From contig CM022675.1 of NCBI GenBank assembly GCA_012295275.1, positions 6,253,332 through 6,265,831 of the forward strand: DNA of 12,500 nt. Direction: 5' to 3'. Each line of letters opens with the position of its first letter. The stretch's first letter is position 1. The notes beneath the pieces were generated by a model. The model saw only the letters and a program-made list of their open reading frames with translations. It did not search any database and was not told the origin of the DNA. This DNA is from Chrysomallon squamiferum (Eukaryota > Mollusca > Gastropoda > Neomphalida > Peltospiridae). The position numbers were made by a program, and so were the translations under genes. Shown here piece after piece: positions 1 to 8,326 of the stretch.

Positions 1-159
1 CGGGGCCTTGTAAGATAATTCTTTTAGCCAAGAACGAGTCTAGAGATATACAAAAAGAAGACATGTGTACCTCAGTATAAAGTAAAATACCATTTATACA
101 TCATAGTTAAAACGTAACTTATAAACATATTTATAATTAAAACCTCAAAATAAAACAAT

Positions 160-520
160 AATTCTTACCTGATAATAGAATATTAATATTTAACTTTAAA
201 AAAGTAATAATAATAATAACTTAAACCTGATAATGAAATATTAATTTATACCTGACAATAACATTACAAACTCTAAAACACTAACGCTAATAAACTAACG
301 CTAATATGCTAAAACTAAAATGTTAATACTGACATACAACAGTAATATTCTAAGCTGAAATACTAATTCTAACACACTAACAATAATATGCTATCACTAA
401 GAAGCTAATGCACAGACACTAACACAACGAATAACTAACATAGTAACTCAGTAACGTGGCACATTTACAATAACAGACTAACAGTAATCCACTAACATAC
501 CAACACCGACGTTGAAAAAC
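160..520. repeat. Decayed short-period tandem repeat (ACCTGATAAT and CTAA families)
   Basis: Three diverged copies of a block starting ACCTGATAAT or ACCTGACAAT, followed by ATTAATAT-like sequence, occur between 168 and 270. From about 275 to 510, variants of CTAACACTAA and CTAATATGCTAA recur every 8-15 bases. This looks like an old satellite or minisatellite that has mutated until only the core word CTAA is obvious. The outer limits are approximate. Confidence 0.5.
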
Positions 521-587
521 ATTAACATATTTACATATCCAAAACAGAAGTGCTTGGGTGTTTAATAAATGTAAACAGATCAATTTA

Positions 588-625
588 TTTGTTTGTTTGT
601 TTGTTTGTTTAGTTATTTAGTTAGT

Positions 626-662
<37 letters not shown>

Positions 663-672
663 GGATAGATAG
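588..672. repeat. Compound microsatellite (GTTT)n-(AGTT)n-(AGAT)n
   Basis: A run of GTTT units (about 588-610) passes through a few AGTT units into a nearly perfect AGAT array (about 627-671) with one AT-to-GG interruption near 662. The gradual change of motif is typical of slippage starting from point-mutated units. Confidence 0.95.
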
Positions 673-799
673 TTAGAAATTACTAATTTTATCAGTGACT
701 AGTTTACATATCTATCTGTATGTAGATGCGTTTTTATTTATCTATTTGATGTTTGTTTGTTTTTTGTGTTTGTTATCTAATAATTTAAAGGGGGTTTAT

Positions 800-825
800 G
801 TTGTTTTTTGTTGTTGTTTTTTTTG

Positions 826-858
<33 letters not shown>

Positions 859-898
859 TTTGTTGTTGTTGTTTTTTTCTTGTTGTTTGTTTTATAAC
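800..898. repeat. T/G-rich simple-sequence tract with T20 and (GT)7
   Basis: This is a low-complexity tract of TTG units, a T20 run (826-845), seven GT units (846-859) and more TTG units. In the minus-strand transcript it reads as CAA units, then (CA)7, then A20. It begins within about 15 nt of the proposed donor at 909. Confidence 0.9.
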
Positions 899-909
899 GT
901 TATTCAAAC

Positions 910-1632
910 CTCGAAGAAACGCAGCCTCATTCTGAAACTGATTGTCCAGTACGACGATGGTCCAGCAGCAGACGTCTAGAGACAGCGTGTCGTTTTCATG
1001 AACTGTGATTTCCGCGGGAGTCGGAATGATCGGTTTTACCGCTCTTCCTAAATCTCTGACGTCACTGTTAACCCTAAACCTGTCGCTGGGGGTGTACGGG
1101 TTGTAAGCGTCGCCAGGGAAACGCTTCCACTGAGCTGACGTCAGAAAGTCACCAGCAAACATTGCGTCATCACCAGCTGTCGACGTGATTATTCTAGGCG
1201 TCAGGAAATCCGCCGTTACGTACCAGTTTGGTAACACGTCACTCCTGGCAACAGACCACGCGCCAAAAAGCAGCCTCATTCTCAACTCTCTCCCCGCGGC
1301 CAAACTCCGTTCAAACCCGCTTGTCGGCTCCATTCGGTAAAGTCCGCCATTAACGTGCGTGAACCTCATGTGGTAACGCGGTATGACGTAGCCTGCGGGG
1401 TTGTGGTCCAAGTGGTCGGGTTCGACGTCGTAGAAGCTGTAGAAGTAAATCTGCCAGTTGCCATAAGGAATGTCGTCGCCGCCTGCGTTGGTGAGTACGA
1501 TGTCAGCGGTGAAGTTTTCTTCCCTTCGAGTGTTTTCGATCACCTGGAAAGTAACGTTGACGTTGTCGGCGATGTAGTCTATCGTTGCCTGAGACACTCT
1601 TGGTTGTGATGTCGTAGGTGATATGTGGAACG
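910..1632 (-). CDS. Chitobiase-type beta-N-acetylhexosaminidase (GH20 family), internal exon with CHB_HEX domain; partial gene
   Basis: This exon encodes the N-terminal carbohydrate-binding (CHB_HEX-like) domain of a chitobiase-type hexosaminidase, which removes terminal GlcNAc from chitin oligomers or glycans. With the first exon added, it covers residues 15-255. Visible family landmarks are a GNWQIYF strand (residues 72-78), GGLYRMEPT (110-118), the PNWYV stretch (149-153), then QWKRFPGDAYNPYTPSDRF (182-200) and a PTPAEITV linker (218-225) leading into the start of the GH20b-like domain with NEAAFL (249-254). The reading frame stays open from the acceptor, which follows TTTCACAG, to a donor CGAG|GTTTGA. 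Both flanking introns are phase 1 (723 nt = 2+720+1). Three N-glycosylation sequons (NVT at 40, NFT at 54, NDT at 228) suit a secreted protein. The catalytic GH20 barrel is absent because it lies beyond position 1. The exon is much richer in GC and CpG than its surroundings. The family call rests on remembered motif patterns. The donor is the least certain edge. Confidence 0.85.
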
Positions 1633-1637
1633 CTGTG

Positions 1638-1665
1638 AAAAAAAAATATATATATAAATAATAAA

Positions 1666-1736
<71 letters not shown>
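1638..1736. repeat. (TA)n and (AAT)n microsatellite abutting the exon acceptor
   Basis: An A9 run (1638-1646), a short TA run and about 25 AAT units end near 1735. Read on the minus strand, the last bases before the acceptor are (TA)n then T9, so the polypyrimidine tract is itself simple repeat. Confidence 0.95.
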
Positions 1737-1738
<2 letters not shown>

Positions 1739-1933
1739 GCAAGCATAGATTGTTATAACTGCATATTGATCTTTAATAGAACTATAAAAACATCAGTGTA
1801 TGTATGGGGATGTGCGTCTTTTTATGTGTGTGTGTCTGTGTATGAAATGTGTGTGTGTGAATGTAATAGATTAACAAAAATCATGATACAGAAATACGAT
1901 AACTGTTCATTCTTTTTTTTTTCTTTTTTCGTT

Positions 1934-2074
<141 letters not shown>

Positions 2075-2152
2075 AGTTTAATCCTCTAATGTCAAAAACA
2101 CGGATATCTACACACACGCGCACATACATAATTTATTATATAATAGGTATAA

Positions 2153-2180
2153 TTATATATATATATATATATATATAATT
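2153..2180. repeat. (TA)n tract
   Basis: About 12 TA units in an AT-only neighbourhood, bounded by AATTATA-type sequence on both sides. It lies just before the TGACGTCA palindrome at 2193. Confidence 0.85.
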
Positions 2181-2192
2181 ATAATTATTCCA

Positions 2193-2460
2193 TGACGTCA
2201 AGACATTTTAATGAGACATGAAGCAGCAGTCAGCAACAACGACACTAATTAGTTGTTGACTGTGAACAGAGACTGGAAGGAGGTCACGGAACTGACACCG
2301 CCATAGTTCTCGTGTTTAAAAAAATTATTTTCGTTTGGTGAGAAGGCGAGAGTTCCGTGTTTCACGTTCAGACAGCGCCTACGTCGACGTTCACCTTCTA
2401 CGTCGTAGCAGCGCGCGAGGTCGTTGAGTAAAGGTCAAAGCGAGCGAGTGGAATGTTTTG
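2193..2460. promoter_or_regulatory. Candidate intronic regulatory patch: CRE palindrome plus CpG-dense sequence
   Basis: A full TGACGTCA palindrome (2193-2200) starts a stretch of unique sequence. Its right part, about 2340-2455, holds roughly 15 CpG dinucleotides, unlike the AT-rich intron around it. The word TAAAGGTCAAAG at 2429-2440 resembles a nuclear-receptor half site with a 5' extension. This may be an enhancer or alternative promoter within intron 1. The assignment rests on composition and short motifs only. Confidence 0.3.
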
Positions 2461-2619
2461 TGTGTGCGTACAAAAGACGAAAATAAGACAACGACCAGTT
2501 AAATATTTTAAAGAAAACTAAAACTCAGTAATATACATATATATATATGATTAAATTAAAAGGGTAAAGTAAAATAAATAAATAAAAACCATAAACAAGA
2601 GTAAAATTAGAAAATTAGC

Positions 2620-2960
2620 AATAATAATAATAATAACAGTAGTAGTAGTAGTAAAAACAGTAGTAGTAGTAGTAGTAGCAGTAGTAGTAAAAACAGTAGT
2701 AGCTGTTGTTATAATCGTAGTAATAGCAGTAACAGTAGTGGTAGTATTAGTAAAACCAGCAATAGCAGCATCAGCAGTAGCAGTAGTTGTAGTAGTAGTG
2801 GTAGTAGTAGTGGTAGTAATAGTATTAATAATAAAAATTGTAGTAATAATAATGGTAGGCATACTAGTAATGGTGGTACGTATTAGTAGTAAGACTCGTA
2901 TTATAATTGTAGTAGTAGTAGTAGTAGTAGTAGCAGTAGTAATAGTAGTAGTATCAGTAG
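2620..2960. repeat. Imperfect (AGT)n/(ACT)n trinucleotide array
   Basis: About 340 bp are built mainly of AGT units, with scattered AAT, GGT, AGC and AAA variants and short non-repeat breaks. Purer AGT runs lie at about 2638-2700 and 2910-2935. Open frames here encode only valine or threonine runs and are not genes. Confidence 0.93.
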
Positions 2961-3007
2961 CTGTAGTCTGGATATATTCTTATTTAATTGTAAATTATTA
3001 ATATGTT

Positions 3008-3011
<4 letters not shown>

Positions 3012-3087
<76 letters not shown>
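3012..3087. repeat. Pure (CT)38 dinucleotide tract
   Basis: This is an uninterrupted 76-bp CT run that breaks to CTGTCTCTG at its right end. The homopurine/homopyrimidine mirror symmetry makes it able to form triplex (H-DNA). In the transcript of the inferred minus-strand gene it reads (GA)n. Confidence 0.98.
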
Positions 3088-3093
<6 letters not shown>

Positions 3094-3288
3094 GCGTCTA
3101 ATATAAAATATGACATAAATTAAACTAATCAGCTAAACAGAGGATCACAAAATCTAATAATGGTTTTTCTGTATCATTAACTCCTAATTGGTTTAATGAA
3201 ATAGGAGAATTATATCTCACATGTAATAATTAAAACAAAAATAGAGAAGAAATTATAGAGGTTACTTGATAATCTTTCTGTTTTGGGG

Positions 3289-3352
3289 GGAATTCGTTTT
3301 TCATTTTATTTTTTATTTTTTAACATTCGTTTTTATTTTATTTTTTATTTTA
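3289..3352. repeat. Tandem duplication of a ~30-bp T-rich unit
   Basis: Two adjacent copies both begin ATTCGTTTTT and continue with ATTTTATTTTTTATTTT-type sequence. The first copy carries an extra C-containing insertion and the second starts after TAAC. Few differences separate them, so the duplication looks fairly recent. Confidence 0.6.
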
Positions 3353-3603
3353 ATTATTTATGGATCAGTTTTCAGAAATGAGAGTTCATTTACGATAGTT
3401 ATTATTATCATCATTATTATCATTATTAAGAAATACAAGTAAAGAATAATAAAGAAATAAAAACAGAAAACGGGAAACCTAAGTAAAAATTAAAAGAAAA
3501 AAACAGCTGCCCTATTATATGGTTTTATTACCAACTTTGGTTTTATTTTTTTAATTTTTTTTTTTTTTTAAATTCGACTTTCAAACTTACCTAAAGCAAA
3601 CAT

Positions 3604-3830
3604 ATATATATATAGATACAGATACAGGGGTAGATATAAAGATGTAGATATAGGTCTAAACATAGACATATACATAGATATAGACAATGATACAGATATA
3701 AATACTACACACACACACACATATACTAGTTACTGTCACATACATTCCGTTTTCTTATCAACCTTTATTTTTCTTTTCTTTATAGATATGAAAGACGAAA
3801 TTAAAAAAGAATTAAGTCATATATACATTT
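3604..3830. repeat. Degenerate GATA/GACA repeat, (CA)n and flanking repeat copy A
   Basis: A degraded GATA, GATACA and TAGATATA array (3604-3705) runs into a short (CA)n (3708-3720). It is followed by a TTACTGTCACATA segment (about 3729-3741) and a T-rich tract ending in TATAGATATGA. The order CA repeat, TTACTGTCACATA, T-rich tract, GATA-like sequence recurs near 4633-4745. Confidence 0.65.
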
Positions 3831-3837
3831 TAATTTA

Positions 3838-3859
3838 ATATATATATATATATATATAT
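3838..3859. repeat. (TA)11 tract
   Basis: A short perfect TA run of about 22 bp that ends at TGTCCAGTAG. Confidence 0.9.
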
Positions 3860-3904
3860 GTCCAGTAGATGGGACTTCTTCTGTGTTTCTGTTCAACAAA
3901 GACC

Positions 3905-4147
3905 ACAACCGCAAGAACAATAACCACAGATACAATCACATCTTCATTGTTATCATCATCAACAACGACAGAAATAATATGAATGATGATGATGATAATA
4001 ACAACAATCATAACCATAACAACATCAATAATAATAAGATAGTAATAACAACAACAATAACAAAAAAACTATAATAATGATAATAATAATAATAATAATA
4101 ACAACAAGAACGATAACAATGTGATGATGATAATAATAATAATAATA

Positions 4148-4185
<38 letters not shown>

Positions 4186-4200
4186 CATCATCATCATGAA
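3905..4200. repeat. AAC/AAT/GAT trinucleotide region with a large AAT-ATT inverted repeat
   Basis: Loose AAC, ATC and AAT units (3905-4120) lead to GATGATGAT followed by AAT units, then ATT units, ending in ATCATCATC (4122-4197). The two arms are reverse complements. The 19 bp on each side of 4148/4149 pair perfectly. A slipped pairing of the GAT end with the ATC end would use nearly the whole segment. Confidence 0.93.
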
Positions 4201-4612
4201 AAACAAATAAATAAAGGAATGACAGAAACCAGACGTTATTTAATAAATATTTCGTTTATTATTAATTTTATATCTTTTTGTCGTGTCTGATCTTTGTTTC
4301 AAACGCTAATAAATAAATGAAAAATTGCGGTTAGAAACAACATACGTTAGTTAATAACATTTATTTTTTTATTAAAAGCTAATTTGTTCATCCGTAGTTT
4401 TTATTATTATTTTATTTGTTCTCGGTGCTTACACATCTACGAGGTAGTCGAGTATTGATCTCGATGTGAAATAGATCTCTGATCGCCTGCATTTGACCGG
4501 ATGACCAAATTGCGTTCTTGTGACGTCACGACTATCTCCAGTTAAAACCAGTGCTCCGTTCCACTTATTAAAGGCACTAGTGTCATTAAGATTATTTTTC
4601 AAAGTTTATGGA
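4201..4612. other. Unique intronic DNA with a TGACGTCA palindrome
   Basis: AT-rich sequence without a coding signal. The less AT-rich part (about 4430-4560) contains GTGACGTCAC at 4520-4529, a full cAMP-response-element palindrome with matching flanks. No exon with usable splice signals was recognised. Confidence 0.5.
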
Positions 4613-4745
4613 GACACACGCACGCACGCACACTCGCACACACACACACACACACACATGTATACATAACTTACTGTCACATATAGTAGCTTCTTCTGTT
4701 AAACTTTTTTCATTAATTTTTGTTTTTCAGATAGACAGATCGATG
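4613..4745. repeat. (CA)n/(CACG)n tract and flanking repeat copy B
   Basis: CA and CGCA units (4613-4658) are followed by ATGTATACATAACTTACTG, then TCACATA, a T-rich tract and CAGATAGACAGATCGATGG. The segment after the CA tract parallels copy A near 3721-3795, sharing TTACTGTCACATA and the order of parts. Confidence 0.7.
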
Positions 4746-5247
4746 GACGAATGAACGGAGGAAGGAACAGAGATAAAGAAGAACAGATAAAGATATTTTG
4801 TATGATTTTAAGTTTAAATTTCATATTTGTGTTATAATCGTACACAGTTTATAAAAGAGTAATAATAAAATTAAATTAAAAATTAAAAGGAGAGATTTAT
4901 TAATATTATTATTATTGATTTTTAATATATATATAATGTAGCAGACACATCAAACACTGATGTATTAGTAATATAAGTTTCATGTGAAATATGATAGTTA
5001 CTTTAACAAAACATTAATTTTCAATTAATTATAATTTTTAGTTATATTTAACTCTTTTTAATTAGTAGTAGGCTGCTTACAAAAGGAGATGAAAATCAGT
5101 TCTAAATAAAGTTTTTTAATAAGTTCAATCTGTCGAAGATATCGAGGAAAAGAAAAAATAAAAACAATAGATGTAAAAATAGAAGAAAAAAAACAATCAA
5201 ATTAAATGCAGTGAAGAACAGATATTTAGACAGGTATAATACTGGCG
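4746..5247. other. AT-rich intronic DNA, nothing recognised
   Basis: Mostly A/T-rich unique sequence with short ATT and TA runs near 4905-4935 and an A-rich stretch near 5150-5205. No exon, RNA gene or clear element was found on either strand. Confidence 0.5.
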
Positions 5248-5440
5248 TAAAACAGACAGACAGACAGACAGACAAACAGGTAGAGAGCTAGACGTACAGA
5301 TATACAGGTATATAGACAGAGAGAAAGACTCTTCAGAAAGAAAGATCGATAGATAAATAAATAGATAGAAAGACAGAAACACTTAATTTCAGACAGGCGA
5401 ACAGACAATGAGACAGAGAGAAAAAAAAAAGATTTAAAAC
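5248..5440. repeat. (GACA)n with degenerate GATA/GACA tail
   Basis: Six or so perfect GACA units (about 5252-5275) decay into mixed GATA, TAGA and GAGA words up to about 5430. Minus-strand open frames here are CLSV/LSIY-type repeat translations and not genes. Confidence 0.9.
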
Positions 5441-5479
5441 GTTGTTAAGAAAGATAACTCAAAACAGAAAATATCTTAC

Positions 5480-5522
5480 CAGTAAACAACGAGACAAGTA
5501 AGAGAAACGTTTCTCTGGTCAT
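5480..5522 (-). CDS. First coding exon of the hexosaminidase, encoding the signal peptide
   Basis: A 43-nt exon is proposed. It starts with ATG at 5522-5520, has A at position -3, and encodes MTRETFLLLVSLFT plus the first base of the next codon. It ends at a strong donor, ACTG|GTAAGAT. An in-frame TGA at 5549-5547, 24 nt upstream, favours this ATG as the start. Joining at phase 1 to the exon at 1632 creates an Ala codon and continues as FHISPTTSQ. This gives a short charged N-terminus, a hydrophobic core of about 11 residues (FLLLVSLFTAF) and a polar stretch, which is a typical secretory signal. The strand, order, phase match and signal peptide all agree. No transcript was available, and a further small exon inside the 3.8-kb intron cannot be excluded. 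Confidence 0.62.
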
Positions 5523-5546
5523 CTTGTTTGTTTTTGTGTTTGCGAG

Positions 5547-5700
5547 TCAAGCAGAAGGTTAAAACTGACGTCGAGTCTCGCTTTGCCGTCGTTGTTGTCT
5601 CGGTTTGCCGTCGTTGTTGTCTCGGTCAGGGTGTGGACTGACACACACGACAACAACGTCTTCCTGGGTCACATCGTCTTTCCTAGTAAACCAAAAATAA
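5547..5700 (-). promoter_or_regulatory. Probable promoter or 5' UTR of the hexosaminidase gene
   Basis: This stretch directly upstream of the start codon is richer in GC and CpG than the flanking DNA. It holds a CRE-like CGACGTCA (minus strand, 5573-5566) and a perfect 22-bp duplication (5582-5625). A copy of GACAACAACG at 5649-5658 is the reverse complement of part of that duplicated unit. No canonical TATA box was seen, and the transcription start cannot be placed. Confidence 0.4.
5582..5625. repeat. Perfect 22-bp tandem duplication upstream of the start codon
   Basis: Two identical head-to-tail copies (5582-5603 and 5604-5625) start TTTGCCGTCG and end TTGTCTCGG. They lie 60-103 bp upstream of the proposed ATG, in a region otherwise free of simple repeats. 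Confidence 0.97.
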
Positions 5701-5717
5701 AAATGACTCGACTTAGA

Positions 5718-5741
5718 TTTTTTTTTTTTTTTTTTTTTTTT
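5718..5741. repeat. Poly-T run (T24)
   Basis: An uninterrupted run of 24 T at the boundary between the less AT-rich gene 5' region and the TATG repeat region. Confidence 0.97.
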
Positions 5742-5754
5742 CGTTTACTGTGTG

Positions 5755-6120
5755 TACGTGCTTTTGAGTGTGTGTAACTGTTTGTGTGTTTGTATATAAG
5801 TATGTGTGTATGCATGAATGTATATATGTATGTATGCATGTATGTATGCATATGTGTAGGTATGTATGTATGTCTATATTTTTGTAAGCCTGCATATATG
5901 TGTGTACATATATACATTTGTACGTATGTATTCATATATATCCCTCTGTGTATGTTTATGTACGTATGTTTGAAAAATGTATGTGCGTATGTATGTCTGT
6001 ACGAATATTTGTAGTGTATGTTTCACTATGTATGTTTATACATAAAGAGGAACACAACACGCACGCACGCACCCATACGTACACACGTACACGCATACGT
6101 ACGCACATACAAATAATCAA
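5755..6120. repeat. Degenerate (TATG)n/(TGTG)n array ending in (ACGC)n/(TACG)n
   Basis: About 260 bp are dominated by TATG, TGTA and GCATG words with many substitutions. A CACGCACGCACGC block and ACGTACAC-type words follow (6057-6115). The change from TATG on one side to CGTA/CGCA on the other is strand-symmetric, suggesting diverged TACG/CGTA units. Cysteine/valine/tyrosine-rich open frames here are repeat artefacts. Confidence 0.88.
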
Positions 6121-6526
6121 ACGAACGGATAGACAGATACATTAGTCAATGAAATAATTACAGATTAAAAAAAAAGACTGTCGTAAACATTTCTAGGCGA
6201 TTTGAATCCGTGACCCTTCACTTACTGAATCCCGTTCTCAAACAACTTCAGCCTTGCGCTGTGTCGTCAATTTGCGGGTTGGCAGGAGTAACCCCTAATG
6301 CAACAGAACGCTTTAATCTGTTAATGAATGCGTGTTTGAACCTGCGAGTGTGAAAAGCTTCTACAAGCCGGCGGTAAACAAGTTATGGAAACCACGCGTC
6401 TGCCGACTGGTGGCAAATAATCTGATATTCACAGCGATAACAACAATGAGAAGAACAACAGTTGCTTTTCGTCACTGAAATTCGAGGAAAACAACACATG
6501 TCGTATTTTGAAGATTCACATATCTT

Positions 6527-6529
<3 letters not shown>
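6121..6529. other. Unique upstream DNA, no gene recognised
   Basis: Moderate-GC single-copy-looking sequence between repeat blocks. GATTTGAATCCGTGACCC near 6200 is faintly like a decayed B-box region of a tRNA-derived SINE, but no tRNA fold or A box could be made. No open frame with a recognisable domain. Confidence 0.4.
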
Positions 6530-6561
<32 letters not shown>

Positions 6562-6580
6562 TATTATTCTTTTATATAAC
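6530..6580. repeat. Poly-T run (about T30) with ATT tail
   Basis: Roughly 30 consecutive T followed by ATTATTATT. The left end follows TATCTTCCA. If it is the tail of a reverse-transcribed element on the minus strand, no element body could be identified. Confidence 0.95.
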
Positions 6581-7212
6581 ATTTTTCGTTTTCGGTTTTT
6601 GTTCCAGTTCATTATTATATTTATTATTTCCTTCCTTCTATTGTACATACGCGCTGTGTCTAATTTGCATTTTTTTTATTTTTTTTTATTTACGGTTATT
6701 TACATGCACAATGTCTCACTTTTTTCTTCCTTTTAATATCATTTTTTTTTTTTTCTGTTTGTGTCTTTATTTAGAAAGAAGATGACGTTGAAGACAGAAA
6801 AAAAAGAAGAAAAAAGAAAGAGGAACATCGCTATATATGTCCGTTACTGGTATTGAGTATAATAAAATAACTGGTTAAAATAAACCTTATAACAGCACTT
6901 TCTGGTCTTCACTGAAAAACAAATAACATTAGAGTAAACGAAATGAACTTTTATATGTAATAAAATATAGTTATAATTAAGTTACGTTTATAACCAGGTT
7001 CAAAGAAAGGCACGTTAAGTCTCGAATTGCTATTGCATGTATGTGTCTGTGTGTATGTAGGTAAATGCGTTGACTGTGGGATGGATGATTTGTGCATTTT
7101 TCTTTTTCTAATTCTTTTTAAATAAAATTTAAGTCATTTGTATTTAATTTATCTATTATGAAATACACAGAAAATATTTATTTGTTGTTTTACTTTGTTG
7201 TTTTATTTGTGT
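6581..7212. other. T-rich and AT-rich DNA, nothing recognised
   Basis: Several interrupted T runs (6670-6760) and a purine-rich stretch (6775-6825) sit in unique AT-rich DNA. The phenylalanine/leucine-rich open frame here is low complexity. No promoter, exon or RNA gene could be supported. Confidence 0.5.
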
Positions 7213-7260
7213 GTTTATTTTTATTTTTTTATTTTTATTTTTATTTTTATTTTTTTTTGT
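7213..7260. repeat. (ATTTTT)n microsatellite
   Basis: About seven TTTTTA units with T-run length varying from 5 to 9, giving a near-hexanucleotide array. Confidence 0.92.
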
Positions 7261-7449
7261 TATTGCTGATTTCTTGGTCTTTTTAAATAGCAAATTTAGT
7301 TTCAGCTGTCATCTTCAAAATATATATTTTCATTTAGTGCCAGCTAGAAAAGTTATGAAAAAAAGAAATCGAAAACTGAAAAATACAACACATGCAAAGA
7401 AAGAAGGGGAAAAAAAATGAAAATGAAAAGATAAATACTAAAAGAGAAG

Positions 7450-7532
7450 ACAGAAAGAAAGAAAGAAAGAAAGAAAACAAAGAAGGAAATGAAATAATGA
7501 ATAAATAATGAATTAATGAATGAATAACTGAA
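7450..7532. repeat. (GAAA)n followed by (GAAT)n/(TAAT)n
   Basis: Six GAAA units (about 7452-7475), a short purine spacer, then GAATGAATAAAT-type words to about 7530. The neighbouring sequence from 7368 is also purine-rich. Confidence 0.92.
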
Positions 7533-8123
7533 CGTCCTACATTTTCCTTGGAAGGGGTCACAGACAAAAAAATGAAAAACAACATGTCTGTCGATTCAGT
7601 TCACCTTTCTAACAGAAATGTTTGTACTTTGGTTTCTTTTCTCCTGAAAACAAGCTTAGAAGCCAAACCTGTCGATCTTTCTTCTTCCTCTCTCTCTCTT
7701 TTTTTTTTCCCCTACAAATCTTTTACAAAGATTTCTGTACATTTCTCAAATCATTAGTCCAAATAGAGGTATATGTCAAAATAGACTAATGGAAGTATCG
7801 GAATAAACAAAGATTTTCTAAAAACGTACTAATTTGTTGTTTTTTTTTTTTTTTCTTCGGCTTCGCGTCTTATTTCGTCTGCTGTATGGAACTGTTGTGC
7901 ATTTTCTGGGTAAGTCATCTAAAAGTGCACTGAGAGGTCGTTTTAACAACTCACTTTCTTGATGACGAGACACTGTGATGCTTCTGTTTAATGACCTTTC
8001 ACCTAAGTGTCCTTAGCGAATCAATGAAGAGATATTAAAAATGTTTAATCATTTCAAAACTTGACCATTTGCTTGATTGCGATATTTGAAACCTGTCTTG
8101 AGTCGTTTTCATGTGCTGCGATT
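7533..8123. other. Unique DNA with short T runs, no gene recognised
   Basis: Includes a pyrimidine-rich stretch (7676-7712) and a T16 run near 7839. An 8-codon open stretch from ATG at 7886 ends at TGG|GTAAGT, but this is too short to support an exon. No recognisable protein similarity was found in any frame. Confidence 0.45.
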
Positions 8124-8238
8124 AATAATAATAATGATGATGATGATGATGATGGTGATAGTAATAATAAAAATGATAATAATAATGAAGATGATGATGA
8201 TGATGATGGTAATGATAATAATAATGATTATGATGACT

Positions 8239-8326
<88 letters not shown>

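Larger units (their letters stand above)
1..909 (-). other. Downstream intron of the hexosaminidase gene (partial, inferred)
   Basis: On the minus strand this follows the donor at 909-908. It is very AT-rich and full of stops, with no usable coding stretch. It contains a T/G-rich tract at 800-898, the (GTTT)n(AGAT)n array and a decayed tandem repeat. The GH20b remainder and GH20 catalytic exons are expected to the left of position 1. Confidence 0.6.

Noticed and set aside
165-180. Perfect minus-strand donor CAG|GTAAGAA
   Set aside because: It is one unit of a degenerate repeat. The sequence upstream is AT-rich and full of stops, so there is no exon for it to end.
1069-1080. Telomere-like AACCCTAAACC
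   Set aside because: Single occurrence within the coding exon, where it encodes part of the protein, with no tandem copies.
1355-1609. 84-codon plus-strand open frame across the hexosaminidase exon
   Set aside because: It is the antisense of a strongly supported coding exon and has no recognisable domain.
2249-2434. Minus-strand stop-to-stop open frame of 61 codons in the CpG-dense intron patch
   Set aside because: No ATG, no convincing acceptor or donor, and no recognised family. A frame of this length is expected by chance at this GC content.
6190-6260. tRNA-like or SINE-like segment (GATTTGAATCCGTGACCC)
   Set aside because: The T-arm does not pair, no A box or anticodon arm could be placed, and there are no flanking duplications.
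7886-7911. ATG followed by MELLCIFW and a GTAAGT donor on the plus strand
   Set aside because: Only eight codons, no matching downstream exon, and donor-like words are expected several times by chance in this window.
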